From positions 1,302,001 through 1,366,000 of the forward strand of contig NC_092040.1 of NCBI RefSeq assembly GCF_003086295.3: a stretch of 64,000 bases of DNA. The letters are read 5' to 3'. The translations under genes and the position numbers were made by a program. The notes under the pieces are model-generated. The model was not told the DNA's origin, ran no database searches, and worked only from the letters and a program-made list of their open reading frames with translations. The DNA comes from Arachis hypogaea (taxonomy: Eukaryota > Streptophyta > Magnoliopsida > Fabales > Fabaceae). This document shows, in pieces, positions 19,388-31,197 of the stretch (its first letter is position 1; the number at the start of each line of letters is the position of its first letter).

Positions 19388-19756
19388 ATCTCCACCTTGA
19401 TTGAAATAGTCACACATCTTCAGCTTCCATAGTCAACACCGACAATTCTTTGCTGCCATTGTCTATACCGACAATCATAGTTCAGAGAACTATCATACTC
19501 TACCATGAAAGTATACTCACTTGGAATTAGACCACTCCAAGCATTTCGCCTTGGTACAGATCGAAACCTTGCTGAAAATTCATGGTGCAACTTTCAAATT
19601 GGATTTTCCTGGAAGTTCTTCAGCCATCGACATAACTCCGTCACACACCTTGAATCTCAATGCCAACCAATGTCTGTGTGTAATTGTGGACCCGATTGCC
19701 ACAACTTATCCTTATCCATGGCAGTGCGGTAATACCATGAGGATACTTCTTGCCTT

Positions 19757-20509
19757 CTAGAGAACATCATCTTCTCTCATAGAGAGAGCAATATTGCAAG
19801 TATCAGATTGAGAGCCTTTTTCTGAAACTGCATTACCTGGACAATTTCTCTTTACATGCCCAGGCTTTCCACATTTCCAGCATGTTACACTCCTTCCACG
19901 ATTTTCTTTTTCATAATTGTCACCTCTAGCTACAAGTGCAAAATCTGATGAAGTGCTACCTTCATTTTTCATTCTTCTTTCTTCAGCAATGAGCTTACTG
20001 GCAACTTCTTCAAAATTCAGAGTTTTCTTCCCATACATTAAAATAGGTTTGATATACTCATAGGAAGAAGGGAGAGACAATATGAGTCTCAGTGCCTTAT
20101 CTTCATCATCAATTTTCACTCCAATTGCCTCTAATTCAGAGACAATACTATTGATAGCACTAAGATGGTCAGAGATTTTCACATTGTGATCCATGCGTAG
20201 ATTATGAAACTGCTCCTTCAATAACAACCGATTTGAGATGCCCTTTGCCTGATACAACCCTTCGAGTTTATCCCAAAGTTCCTTGACTGTTTTCATTCCT
20301 TGCACATTTGCAAGAACATTCTTAGCCAAACACAGGCGAATAGCACTTGCAGCTCTCAAATCTAGTTCTTCCCATTATTCATCATTCATACCAGAGATCT
20401 TCTCCTTCAACGCCTTGTGCAAACCTGATTGTATCAACACATCCTTGACTTGTATTTGCCACAAGCCAAAATTGATTCTTCCATCAAATTTCTCTATTTC
20501 AATCTTCAT
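19757..20509 (-). pseudogene. Copia-type gag of the TR-GAG-like element (one in-frame stop)
   Basis: It starts at ATG 20509 with MKIEIEKFDGRINFGLWQ, typical of copia gag. A TAA at 20377-20375 interrupts the frame before WEELDLRAASAIRLCLA. The rest is open: ELWDKLEGLYQAK, LRMDHNVKISDHL, then ADEDKAL-like and LPSSYEY motifs of the UBN2/retrotran-gag fold. It ends with a CCHC knuckle, CWKCGKPGHVKRNC, near 19870. Gag forms the particle that packages the element RNA. With one stop codon the copy was probably functional recently in evolutionary terms, or readthrough would be needed. Confidence 0.85.
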
Positions 20510-20813
20510 AGCACTTGAATATCCTGATATTGTTACAACCGTATATTGGAATAGTATAACTCAACTGTAGATCGTGCACTAGGAATGGTCCCCAGGAAAG
20601 AGAGGTGGGCCACAATGGACACACTTAAATACCAGGTCTTTCCTTAGCCAGAACCTTTCCAAACTGCACTCTCCCAGTGTCACATTGCCTTCCAGCAACA
20701 ACAACAGCAACCAAAGATCAACCTCAAGCTACAGGACAAAAATTTTTTTCTGATGTGGAAGGTCAGACTAGACTGCAACCACAGAGCATACTAAGAATAA
20801 ATCCTACCGAACC

Positions 20814-20830
20814 GAAGCTCTGATACCACT
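20814..20830 (-). promoter_or_regulatory. Primer-binding site for initiator tRNA-Met
   Basis: On the minus strand, TGGTATCAGAGCTTCGG lies three bases inside the 5' LTR. It is the standard plant copia primer site. It fixes the orientation of the element. Confidence 0.85.
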
Positions 20831-21248
20831 TGTTGGGAATAATACACCATTCTCCATTGAGAAAATACCTTTCACAGAGAAATAAAATAGACACAATCAC
20901 AACACAAGAATTTAACGTGGAAACTCCAATTATTGGAGAAAAAATCACGGCCGTTGCCAAATGACAACTAGAGAATATCACTATATGAAAATTGTTACAA
21001 CACATAGACTTCTTTCTCTCTAACACCGGCACTCCAGTACACCCACACTCTCAAAGCAAATATTTAACTACACCTCACAACACTCTCTAATCAAAAGGTA
21101 TAGAGGAAAAGAAAAGTCAGATACAAGCTTTAAGTATTTTCGACTGGTGCAAAAAATATGGAGAACTTAACCTCATATTTATAGCCTAGGCCACCCACTC
21201 CATTTGCTATCCTAAGCAATGTAGGACTAATTCAACCAAATTCTAACA
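20831..21248 (-). repeat. 5' LTR of the gag-only element
   Basis: 418 bp, TG...CA when read on either strand. It is paired with 18970-19387. Confidence 0.9.
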
Positions 21249-21794
21249 CATAACACCATATTAGCCATGTATATGCAATACTTTGTGATTGATTTGCGAT
21301 TATCTATGTCACTTCCTCAATTTGTATCAGCAAAAGTCAACAAATAATAATCGTAAGTACGTTGAAAATAATTCTACAATCAATTGTACCTCCTAAAAAC
21401 CTTAGCACTCGTTTGACAACTTTCGATTGTTGTAATGTTAGATTATGCATGAATTGTAAAATTCTATTTATTGAGTATGTAAGATCTGGTCTCGTAGTTG
21501 TAAAGCACTGAGCAATGCTCCAACAATCAGTCGATACTGCTTTAGATCCTCATAAGATTCAGAATCTTCACTAAACAATTTTAGGGAGACAACCATCGGT
21601 GTAGCCATCGAATTAACATTTTACATTTTTGTTCGCTACAATATTTTCTCAGCATATTTTTGTTGTGACAAAAAAATACTTTTATTAGATAAATATGATA
21701 CTTTCAAACCTAAGAAGAAATTCAATTTCCAAATATCCTTCAATAGAAAAATATAGTTCAGTTTATTAATGAGAGTTTCAACTTCAATATTATC

Positions 21795-22426
21795 ACTATT
21801 GGTTAGGACTAGAAGTGAGTCAAGTAAGCTCATGAGCCAGTTTGAGCTTGACTAATTAATAGTTCGATAAGCTGAACTCGTAAGCTGGTGAGTCGAGCTT
21901 GAACTTAAATCTGAACTTATAAATTAAATGAGTCGAGCTTGAGTTTGGATAAGCTTATCTCATTAGCTTGTGAGTTGGTTCGATTATATTATAATATTAA
22001 AAATATAGATTAAATGCATATAGGAAATGCGTATTAATAATTTAATATATAATTTTACATATATATTAATGTTCTTAATTATTGAAAATTTTATAGTCAT
22101 TTTTTATATATAATTTTGATGTAGGATATAAATAAAGAATTTATAATTGATAGTTAGATAATATATTAAATTAAATTTTTTAATATTTTTTAATATATAT
22201 AAATTATAATTTATTGATATAGAATTATAGGTTATGTTCCTATTATTTGAGCCAGCTCGTGAGTTCGAGCCAACTCGTGAGTTTTCATTGAATCGAGTTT
22301 GAGCTTACGAAATAAGTTCGATTGTTAATGAGTCGAACCATAAGTCAAGCTTAATTTTTATTAGCCAAATTTAAAATTGGTTTAATTCAACTCAGTTCGA
22401 TTCACTTCCAACCCTACTATTGGTTA
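21795..22426. mobile_element. 610 bp TIR transposon inside the copia RT, with 11 bp duplication (MULE-like)
   Basis: ACTATTGGTTA occurs at 21795-21805 and 22416-22426, on both sides of a 610 bp insert (21806-22415). The insert ends are imperfect inverted repeats (GGACTAGAAGTGAGTCAAG and AGGGTTGGAAGTGAATCGAA). When the insert is ignored, the copia frame reads on through DDIVTNSDN. The interior has repeated GAGTCGAGCTTGAG-type words near both ends. No transposase is present. An 11 bp duplication fits Mutator-like elements (family knowledge). Confidence 0.75.
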
Positions 22427-22540
22427 CAATGTCATCAACATAAGCCATAAATAATAAATTTGGATATAAGTTTGACAAATAATGAGGTGTCCGACTTTAT
22501 GCATTCAAATTTAAATTGCCTCAATGTGTCTTTATAAATA

Positions 22541-23119
22541 AAATCAGATAAAAATCAATCTCTAATTTTTTTATCATTAACAAAAATAAAACACAAAAAA
22601 AAACTTTTATGTTATATTATATTTTTTATTTTATGTTTTTTAATGAATAAATTATGAATATTTATTTTATAAATTAGACTGTGTTAGATTATATTTATTT
22701 TGTGTTAGTACACAAAAAAAGAAAAAAATATATTTGGTGTTAATTTTTTTATGATCTCTACTGGTGGACTGTTTTAGATTTGAAACCCTGCTTTTTCTCT
22801 CTCCCATAATCGCCTGCTGTGACGCTGTCCCCCTACAGAGGGAAGAAAACCCTTTCTTTCCTCATTCCCATAAAATTCAAACCATACTTCCATTTCCTCT
22901 CTCTCTCCAATCTATCCACTCTTCATAAATCTTACTCTCTCTCAAGTTTCAATACACGCGCACACACACTCTCTTTCTTTCCTCAATCCTCCATCATCCA
23001 GGGTTTACATTTTTTCAACAATGCCCCTGTATTCCCAACCTTCCGTAACATTTTAGATCATTCTCTTATTCTTTAATTATTATCAATCCCTAGATTTACT
23101 TATTCATATTTCCAAGGGA
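22541..23119 (+). promoter_or_regulatory. Promoter and 5' leader region of the first HSF gene
   Basis: The AT-rich part (22541-22740) gives way to a pyrimidine-rich leader, with CTCTCTCTCCAATC and ACACACTCTCTTTCTTTCC at 22840-23000. This is typical of plant 5' untranslated regions. No upstream ATG frame looks conserved. I did not find an unmistakable TATA box. Confidence 0.45.
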
Positions 23120-26100
23120 ATGGATGCGAGTACCAGCGGTGGAGATGGCGGTGGCGGAGGAAGCACTAACGGGGCCACGCCGGCGCCGGCGCCGGTACCG
23201 ATTCCGAACGCGAACGCGCCGCCGCCGTTCCTGAGCAAGACGTACGACATGGTGGACGACCCTTCAACGGACGCAATCGTGTCGTGGAGCGCTACGAACA
23301 ACAGCTTTGTGGTTTGGAACCCACCGGAATTCGCGAGAGACCTTTTGCCGAAATACTTCAAGCACAACAACTTTTCCAGCTTCGTTAGACAGCTCAACAC
23401 TTATGTATGTTCTTTCTTCATTGAATTGGTTGATTTGCTGATTGTTGATTGATTTTAGTAACTGTAGACTGTAGATGATAGCTTTGGATTTGCATGCTTT
23501 GCACTTTTGTGGATTATTTATGAATTCATGAAATATATGATGCTGGTGCATGACTCTGGATTTGATTCACTATCTGCAAATGGGTTGGCAGAAAAATATG
23601 ACCTTGCAAAAAACCAAAAAAGATTTGGGCTTAACTGCTCTTTATCAAATATAGCACTTTGGTTCATTTCAAAGACAGTGTATAGTGGCCTCAAGTAGGA
23701 AATTTACTACTTTGCTTTGCTGTTTAATTTAACTAAAAGATCCAGGGTTGGGATTGCCTTTTTCGTTACTATATATCGGAAAACTGAGTAATTTTAAATT
23801 TGATATCTTATCCTCCTGCATTGTATCAGCAACTAGATGGAGCAGAAGAGGAAAATTGACAAAGAAAGCAGTTCTCAGGTTAATCAGTTGCTTGATTATA
23901 GTTTATTGATGCATTATATTTATCAAATGTGTCAATTGCAAGTATTGTATAAGCCTAATTATAGTAAGTCATATATATGTTGTCTTGAGGAGGATTTAGG
24001 ATGAGGAGATGTGTATTTACTATCTGGTTTCTGTTTCTGCAAACAAAAAAGACAACACATGGTCTAGGGTTTCTGAGCAATGAAATGACATAGGTAGCTC
24101 TGTTTTGACTGCATATTGGCTGATGGAAATATGCTTTGTAACAAATGACATAGGTAGCTCTGTTTTGACTGCATATTGATTGATGGAAATAAGCTTCGTA
24201 ACCATTTTGTGGACTTGATAAGTTGCTCTTGCGTGCTTAGGAGTTAGGACTACGTGTTTTATTTAGTGTGTGGTTTTATTGCTGTTGTGGGCCATTATTC
24301 TTCTTTTCTCCTTTGACACTCGTACATGATTGTGTTTCAAATACAGACATGCTGAATCCTCATATGAGTGGAAGAAAATTCTATTTGTCGGTTTACTTTA
24401 AAATCACTGTAATGTAAATATTTTATCTTTTTCATTCCTTTGAAGTCATATATTCAACCTGTGACAGAATACTTTAAAAGGCTTAGCTTATCGGCATTGA
24501 GATCAAATACTTTGTATTATTGATATTAATTGAACATTCAATTTGATAACAAACATAAAAGAGTAAGTTGTACTTGAACTTGTCCCAAGGCTCAATTTGT
24601 GGATATATTGCTTTTCTAAATTGGAATGGACTTGGGGACTTGGCATCTTATCTAGTACCTGTATTGTCAGTTCATGTTGGTTTTCTAAATTGGAATGGAC
24701 TTGGGACCTTGGTGTCTTATCTAGTACCCGTATTGTCGGTTCATGTGTTGACATTAATGATCTTACCTCTTTTCTTGTTTGACCATCAGATTATATTTTG
24801 TCATTGAATTGATCACAGTTCCACGTAGTGGGATAAAGGCTTTGTTGTTGTTGAATTGATGACAATTATCTAATATGCAAATAGTGATATCTGTTACTAG
24901 TCTTTTAGGCTTTTATAAGCTTACAACTTGTATTGCAAGAATGATCTCCTCATTGCCTTCATTGGAGTGAGATGAACTGTTTTGTTTTGAAACATGTGTT
25001 GTTTTTATTCTAGCTGTCCATTTTTTAACTTAGCTATGCAAGTTTTACAGAACTCCTCTATACAACAAGTTATAGAGCTGAAATATCTCTAGCGTGCTGT
25101 TGACATCCTCATAATCACGTTTTTCCTTTTTGAACATCATAAACTCATCCTTGTAATGCAATAAGCAGGGTTTTAGGAAGGTTGATCCAGATCGATGGGA
25201 ATTTGCAAATGAGGGCTTTTTGAGGGGCCAAAAGCACTTGCTTAGGAATATAACACGAAGAAAACCTGCCCATGGTCATCATCAACAATCTCAGCAATCA
25301 CATGTACAAAATTCATCAGTAGGGGCATGCGTAGAAGTTGGTAAGTTTGGGCTCGAGGAAGAGGTTGAGAGGCTTAAAAGAGACAAAAATGTGCTCATGC
25401 AGGAACTTGTCAGGCTGAAGCAGCAACAACAGACCACTGATGACCAACTGCAAACAATGGTTCAACGCCTTCAGGGCATGGAGCAAAGACAACAACAAAT
25501 GATGTCATTCCTTGCTAAAGCCGTACAGAGCCCTGGCTTCTTTGCGCAGTTCGTACAACAGCAAAATGAGAATAATAGGCGTATAAGTGAAGTCAACAAA
25601 AAGCGCCGGCTCAAGCAAGAAGGTATTGCTGAAACTGACTCTGCTGCTGCTCCTGATGGGCAAATTGTTAAGTATCAACCTCTGATTAACGATTCAGCAA
25701 AAGCAATGCTAAGACAGATCATGAAATGGGATACTTCTCGAGCAGAATCTTTTAGTAAAGACCCTGATAATTACCTGATTGGTGATGGTTCGTCATCCTC
25801 ATCTGGTGCGATGGACAGTGGCAGCTCCTCAAGCTGGACCTCTGGAGTAACACTTCAGGAGGTCCCGCCAACTTCAGTGCAGTCTTCTCATGTTCCAATT
25901 ACTCCGGGGGCTCCAGGGCATGTTCCCTCAGCTGCCAAACCTGAAATTCAATCTTTACCACAGGCTGGAGTTCCTGAAAAGGTTACAAGGGTTGGAGCAT
26001 CTGACATACCTTCTATCCATGTTCCTCAAGCAGATGTCATCATGCCTGATCTTGCACCAATAGATGAAATAGAGTCTGGAAGTATGCTTGGTATTCCGGA

Positions 26101-26404
26101 AGATAATTATATGGCTCCTGAAGCTGGTGATGAGGGATTTATGGATCCTGATTCATTGGGGGTTAGTGGATCATTTCCCATTGATTTTGAAGGAATTTCA
26201 CCTGATGCGGACCTTGATGACTTCTTAGGAAATCCATCTATTTGGGATGACCTTTTGCAAACCCCAGTGCAAGAGGATACTGAGACTGATATTGAAGCTT
26301 CCAAAGTTAATGAGGTGCAACCAGCCGAAAATGGTTGGGATAAAACTCAACATTTGGATCAACTTACAAAGCAGATGGGTCATCTTTCTTCTGAAGCAAA
26401 ATAG
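23120..26404 (+). CDS. HSFA1: Heat-shock transcription factor, class A1 (copy 1)
   Basis: Two exons, 23120-23404 and 25169-26404, with one GT/AG phase-0 intron of 1,764 bp at NTY^GFRKVD, the conserved intron site of plant HSFs. The protein has 506 residues. The DNA-binding domain is about 35-128 ([33 protein letters not shown]). HR-A/B coiled coil for trimer formation is about 158-226, with the long class A insert. The nuclear signal NKKRRLK is at about 238. An AHA activation motif is at about 441-461 ([14 protein letters not shown]), and a C-terminal export-type motif is at about 490-501 ([12 protein letters not shown]). Class A1 factors are master activators of the heat response and bind GAA/TTC repeats. 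A second copy lies inverted at 28376-31197. Which A1 subtype it is cannot be decided by eye. Confidence 0.93.
24083..24202 (+). repeat. Two copies of a 60 bp tandem repeat in the HSF intron
   Basis: AAATGACATAGGTAGCTCTG starts at 24083 and again at 24143. The two units match except for a few bases. It lies within the long first intron of the first HSF gene. Confidence 0.85.
24612..24749 (+). repeat. Two copies of a 69 bp tandem repeat in the HSF intron
   Basis: TTTTCTAAATTGGAATGGAC starts at 24612 and 24681. Both units run through TTATCTAGTACC, GTATTGTC and GTTCATG. The second HSF gene intron shows no obvious counterpart, so it arose after the gene duplication. Confidence 0.85.
24816..24856 (+). 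mobile_element. 3' tail fragment of an RTE-type LINE or its SINE
   Basis: CCACGTAGTGGGATAAAGGCTTTGTTGTTGTTG is close to the widespread plant end GTGGGATAAGGC followed by TTTG and TTG repeats. Only the tail is visible. The identity comes from family knowledge. Confidence 0.5.
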
Positions 26405-28375
26405 AGCGCTTGATTACCTGTAAAATTTGATTGAACTTTCATGTTGCCTAAGGTAATCCTTGACCCAAACAATCACAAGTGACTTTTATAATATAATTGT
26501 GCTTAAACGTGTTCACTAGAAAAAGTGGATTCCTTCTATTGCATCACCACCTAATTTTTTTCTTCCATACCTTTTCACGGGAATTCCTTCTTCATACTAT
26601 CATCCTTGTGGAGTGTTTATAACCTGATTCGTTTCTTATAATGTTATAGGAAATGTGTGATGCTTGAATACCAGTGAATCGCATAAAAGTTCTTCTCCCA
26701 TCTTTAAGTTTCAATTTGAGGGGGGGAATGAGAAAAACAGAGAAGACATTGTTACTGATTGTTGAAGGTATCTGAAAAGTCCGAATTGATTCTTGACGGT
26801 TACCATGTCAACCTAGGGCCTGTTTAATTCCCAGTCTTGTTATCATTTCTCGAGGTGTGCTTGTGTAAAAAGTGGAAATGAAAGAGGTGAGGGGAGATTG
26901 AAAATCATTAATGTAATTTAGATACACCATACTCCAATGACATTGCTATCTTTTCTTTTTCTTTTCTTAACAGGTGCACTCTTTAACATGAAGTTGGAAA
27001 TTTGACTCTAACTGTATTTTGCGTTGGACAAAAAGAAACTTTATTTGAGCTCAAGCCAAAACACGAGGAAACTACTATTTCTACCCATGAAAATTCTAAA
27101 CACTGACAAATCTATCCATAAAACAACAAAATTGATGTTGTACTCATGAAAGAGTAAAATTATTTAAATCCCAAAAACTTTACCAAAAAATTCCAAATTA
27201 CCTTTCTTTTACCCTTAATTTCCTTCGTCCCTTATGCCCCTCTCTATTCCCATTGCAAATCACAACTATAATTTGATTAAAAAAAGAATTCAAAATAAGT
27301 ATAACTTCTTTCTAGTCGTAGGATCAACAATCATTTGTTTTTCATGCCTTAGTGAACATCACGATCATATATTCAAACCAGACTCAAACAAAATAATAAT
27401 TGTTGTTTCTGGAGAGGGAGGGCAAGATTGGAAGGCGGTGAAGAGGAATAGGAGAGATGGAGGAGTGAGAGAAGAAAGGAATGACCACTGGATTAGAAGC
27501 CCTACCATCACCGTGTACGGTGAAGGAAGGAGTAGCAGCCAAAAACGTCGTTGTCATCGCTGTCATAGCTGGTGGTGCAGAGAACGAAGAGATGGAGAGC
27601 TCGGGTTAGCCAAAGAAAGAGGAGGGATGCGATAGAGGAGCCGTTCCACCAGCGCCACGTCTGCCGTCACCATCGACAGAGCTCGCCACTGGAGGCACTG
27701 TCCTTGCTAACGGCTCCAACCTTGACAGCCGCAACATCACTGTCAATGAGCCTCATTTCCATGGCGACGGTGGAGGTGATAAGAATGATAGTTTACTTCC
27801 AAAACACCGCAATTTAAAGCCTTTCAAGAAAAGTCCTTGAGCATGAAAAGAGCAACGAAACAAATTTGTTAAGAAATAAGAACATTGCGTGAGACGTGGA
27901 GTCTATGTGACCTTTTAATCAAGCATAAGTTGCATAAACTTGAATTCTCGTGGCAAATTTGAATGTACATGATATTAAAAATAAAAACAAAGAATAATTA
28001 GAAAAAGAAGATAAAAGCACTAAACTATCTGTACATCACTTCTTAAATCAATTACATAAGAAATGTTAATTTTCATGAAATAAGTCTTATATAAAGTATT
28101 GATGCGGATAAATTAATTAACAGTGAATGAATCTTCACAATTTTCTCTTAATTGACGTTGCCTGTAATTTTTCATCATACAAGATCTTCTGTTCTCCTTG
28201 AGCAACCATTACCCTAATATCTTTTCCACATATTTATCAGATCGTCAACTTTATATATTGTCTATTAACATTGGAAGGAACTGATTAAGTATCGATGACA
28301 AAGCACCAGTGCATCTTCTAGGTCAGGGGTTACCTTAGACAATAATATAGAAGGTTAACATAGATTCAATAGACA
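26405..28375. other. Intergenic region between two convergent HSF genes
   Basis: Contains both 3' untranslated regions. A GC-richer block lies at about 27400-27800 (GGAGAGGGAGGGC, GTCGTTGTCATCGCTGTC, CGCCACGTCTGCCGTC). It has open frames on both strands but no recognisable domain, and its look is that of a decayed repeat. The rest is AT-rich. No gene is supported. Confidence 0.5.
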
Positions 28376-31197
28376 TCAAACTCTCTTTTGTACATCCGAA
28401 GAAAGAAGACCCATCTGCTCAGTAAGGTGATCCATGCGTTGAGTTTTGTCCCATCCATTTTCTGTTGTTTCCACCCCATTACCCTTGGACTCTTTGGCAA
28501 CATCTTCCTCAATATCCACGGGCACTGGAGTTTGCAAGAGATCATCCCAGATAGAAGGATTCGATAAGAAATCATCGATGTCTATTTCAGGGGAAAAACC
28601 TTCTATATCAATAGGAAATGACGCACCAACTCCTAGTGAATTAGGATCCATATATCCCTCGTCCCCTTTCTCTGGCATTTGAATATTACTTCTTGTCTCT
28701 GTCTCATTTATCGAAGGAAGACCAGGCATGATAACATCTGCTTGAGAAGCATGGATAGAAGGTGCCCCAGATGATCCATCCTTTGTAACTTTTTCAGGAG
28801 CTGCAACTTGTGGTAAAGACAGAATATCAGGTATGGCTGCTGATGGGATGTGTCCTTGAGTCCCTGTAGCAGCAGGAGTGTGGGAGGACTGCAATGAAGC
28901 CGGAGGAACCTCTTGAAGTGTTACCCCAGAACCAGAAGGCCAGGTTGAAGTCATGGTGTCATCGGCAATCAAGTAATTATCTGAGTTTTTACTTAGAGCA
29001 TCGACATGAGAAGCATCCCATTTGATAATTTGCTTTAGCATTGATTTTGCTAGGTCATTCATCATAGGCTGATATTTCACAATTTGTCCAGCAGGAACAG
29101 TAGCAGGCTCAGTTTCGGAAATGCCTTCCGGCCTGAGCCGACGCTTTTTATTGACTTCAGTTATGCGTCTATTGTTCTCACTTTGGTGTTGCACAAACTG
29201 AGCAAAGAATCCTGGGCTTTGAACAGCTTTTGCCAGAAATGACATCATTTGTTGTTGTCGTTGCTCCATTCCATGAAGGCGCTGAGCCATTGTCTGCATC
29301 TTGCTATCGGTGGCCTGTTGCTGCTGTCGCAACCTCACAAGCTCTTGCATGAGGACGTTCTTATCTCTTTTAAGTCTCTCAACCTCTTCCTCAATCCCAA
29401 ACTTCCCAACTTCTACACATGCCCCTACTGTTGAACTCTGTCCATGTGATTGTGGAGCCTGTTGATGACTATGACCATGGGCAGGTTTCCGCCGAGTTAT
29501 AGTTCTAAGTAAGTGCTTTTGACCCCTCAAAAATCCTTCATTTGCAAATTCCCAGCGATCTGGATCAACCTTCCTGAAACCCTGCTCAATGAATAATGAT
29601 GATGAGTTAATGTTGTAAGAAAGCAAGAGACAAAAACGTTGTCAATCCACCTCCAAAGCAGAAGTAACTTTTTCTTATCACATTAAACACTAAAATAAAC
29701 AAGTACAGCCAAGCTAAAAATACACAGATAGGACCACATATGATTATATTTATGGTGCAATGGTAATATTTCATCTAACTTAAATCATGGCAATCTACAC
29801 CTGCTCCACGAGAACTGGAATAGATGTTGCAATGAGATTTACCACATTATACGTCTCTTAAAGACTAGTAAAAACTACTACTAGTATACTTTTAATAATT
29901 GATATCAGCAGGCTCATGTTTTTGTATTATCATAGGAGGATATAGGACTCCCCATCTTCACCCACCCAACTCAACCCCAATATTCTAGTTACATTTAAGT
30001 TAAAGTGTTAAACAATACAGTTCATAGAAGAACCTGTAGACTCCTAAATCATCTTCGATATAATACAAGTCACCTTACTTCAACTAGGCTTATACCATAT
30101 GTGCAGTTGATTAACCTGAACATGGCTTTCTTTGTCAAATTTCCCTCTTGTGATCCATCTAGTTGCCGGGATAATGCAGGAGGATAAGATATCAAATTTA
30201 AATTTTTGGGGCTATTCTAGTATTCTTCCTTTGATACATAAACAACCAACTCCAACCAGTCTAATATAATTAAGGCCAATTCTATGCCTATGAGTTGGTG
30301 CCTAATTTTTGCCTAACCTATCTTTTATAGCAAACGTTAAATATTTAAAAATTATTTAGTTTTATACTTCTCAAATTAAATATTGATTCTTAACGTTTTC
30401 TGTCAAGTTAGACATCATAGCAATCACTATTAATTAAAAGAGATGGATGAAGCAAAATTCCTACTTTACATCCAGTCTATGAAAATCAACAACATAACTA
30501 AACCCAAACACATACCAAAACTCAAACCCCAGGAAGGGGAAAATCGCCAATCATGACACCACCATATAGTCTTTTCACTTTTACTGCGACGGTAAGTCAA
30601 TTCCATAGACAAACACTAATATGAATAGATAATTTCAGAATCACATTTTCTCTGCATTTTGCAACATATCCAAACATACCAAACACTCATCAACTGGAGA
30701 AGTTACTAACATTCTAAATGTACTATTAGTTACTAATTAGTCCAAAAGGAACTATTATTGTTCACGGAAGGAACACCACCAACAGTGTTCCCTTCAAATT
30801 CAATCGTCCAGGACGCAAAATAAAAAGAATAAAATTAAAAAATATCACCAATCAATCAAAACTACTCCAACAACGATAAAAACAAGAAGAAGAAGAAGAA
30901 GAAGAAGGAACATACGTAAGTGTTCAACTGCCTAACGAAGCTGGAGAAGTTGTTGTGCTTGAAGTATTTCGGCAAAAGGTCCCTTGCGAATTCCGGTGGG
31001 TTCCAAACCACGAAGCTATTGTTCGTTGCGCTCCACGACACGATCGGGTCCGTTGAAGGGTCCTCTACCATGTCGTACGTCTTGCTCAGGAACGGCGGCG
31101 GCGTGTTCGTGCTCGGCATCGGCATCGGCATCGGTGCCGGCGCCGGCACGAGCATGCCACCGCCATCGTCTCCACCGCTGGTACTCACTCCACTCAT
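28376..31197 (-). CDS. HSFA1: Heat-shock transcription factor, class A1 (copy 2, inverted)
   Basis: Two exons on the minus strand, 31197-30916 and 29581-28376. The intron of 1,334 bp is at exactly the same phase-0 site as in the first copy (NTY^GFRKVD). The protein has 495 residues. It has the same domain order: a Gly/Pro/Met-rich head, DNA-binding domain ([14 protein letters not shown]), HR-A/B, a NKKRRLR nuclear signal, AHA motif ([14 protein letters not shown]) and C-terminal export-type motif ([12 protein letters not shown]). The DNA-binding domain is nearly identical to copy 1. The C-terminal half shows clear differences and small gaps. The genes are tail to tail, 1.97 kb apart, so they arose by an inverted local duplication. 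Confidence 0.93.

Larger units (their letters stand above)
18965..21253 (-). mobile_element. Gag-only copia-type LTR element (TR-GAG-like), with CATAA duplication
   Basis: Two 418 bp LTRs (18970-19387 and 20831-21248) start TGTTGGGAAT and end TTCTAACA, flanked by CATAA at 18965-18969 and 21249-21253. On the minus strand the 5' LTR is followed by TGGTATCAGAGCTTCGG, complementary to initiator tRNA-Met. A purine stretch, GGTGGAGATT, lies beside the 3' LTR. The 1.44 kb interior contains only a gag frame. Integrase and RT are missing altogether. This matches the published class of terminal-repeat retrotransposons that carry only GAG. It lies inside the RNase H region of the copia remnant. Confidence 0.9.
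18614..22540 (-). mobile_element. Old Ty1-copia remnant (RT, RNase H, PPT, 3' LTR start), host of nested insertions
   Basis: On the minus strand, 22540-22427 gives RT sequence ending in the MAYVDDIV catalytic box. After a MITE insert, 21795-21600 continues with NSDNIEVETLINKLNYIF, FFLGLKV and QQKYAEKIL. Positions 21500-21400 give TRPDLTYSIN and LQFMHN, and 21340-21253 give an RNase H segment (FADTN, GSDIDNRKSIT, YCIYM). After a second insert, 18853-18842 is a GAGGAAAAGAGG purine tract, and an LTR begins TGTTAAGG at 18841. Several frameshifts and stops show that it is dead. The 5' part (gag, integrase) is absent. Confidence 0.75.

Noticed and set aside
18935..21032. Repeated Cys/Ile-rich frame (CCNNFHIVIF) on the minus strand
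   Set aside because: Both copies are in the two LTRs of the gag-only element. They are not a gene.
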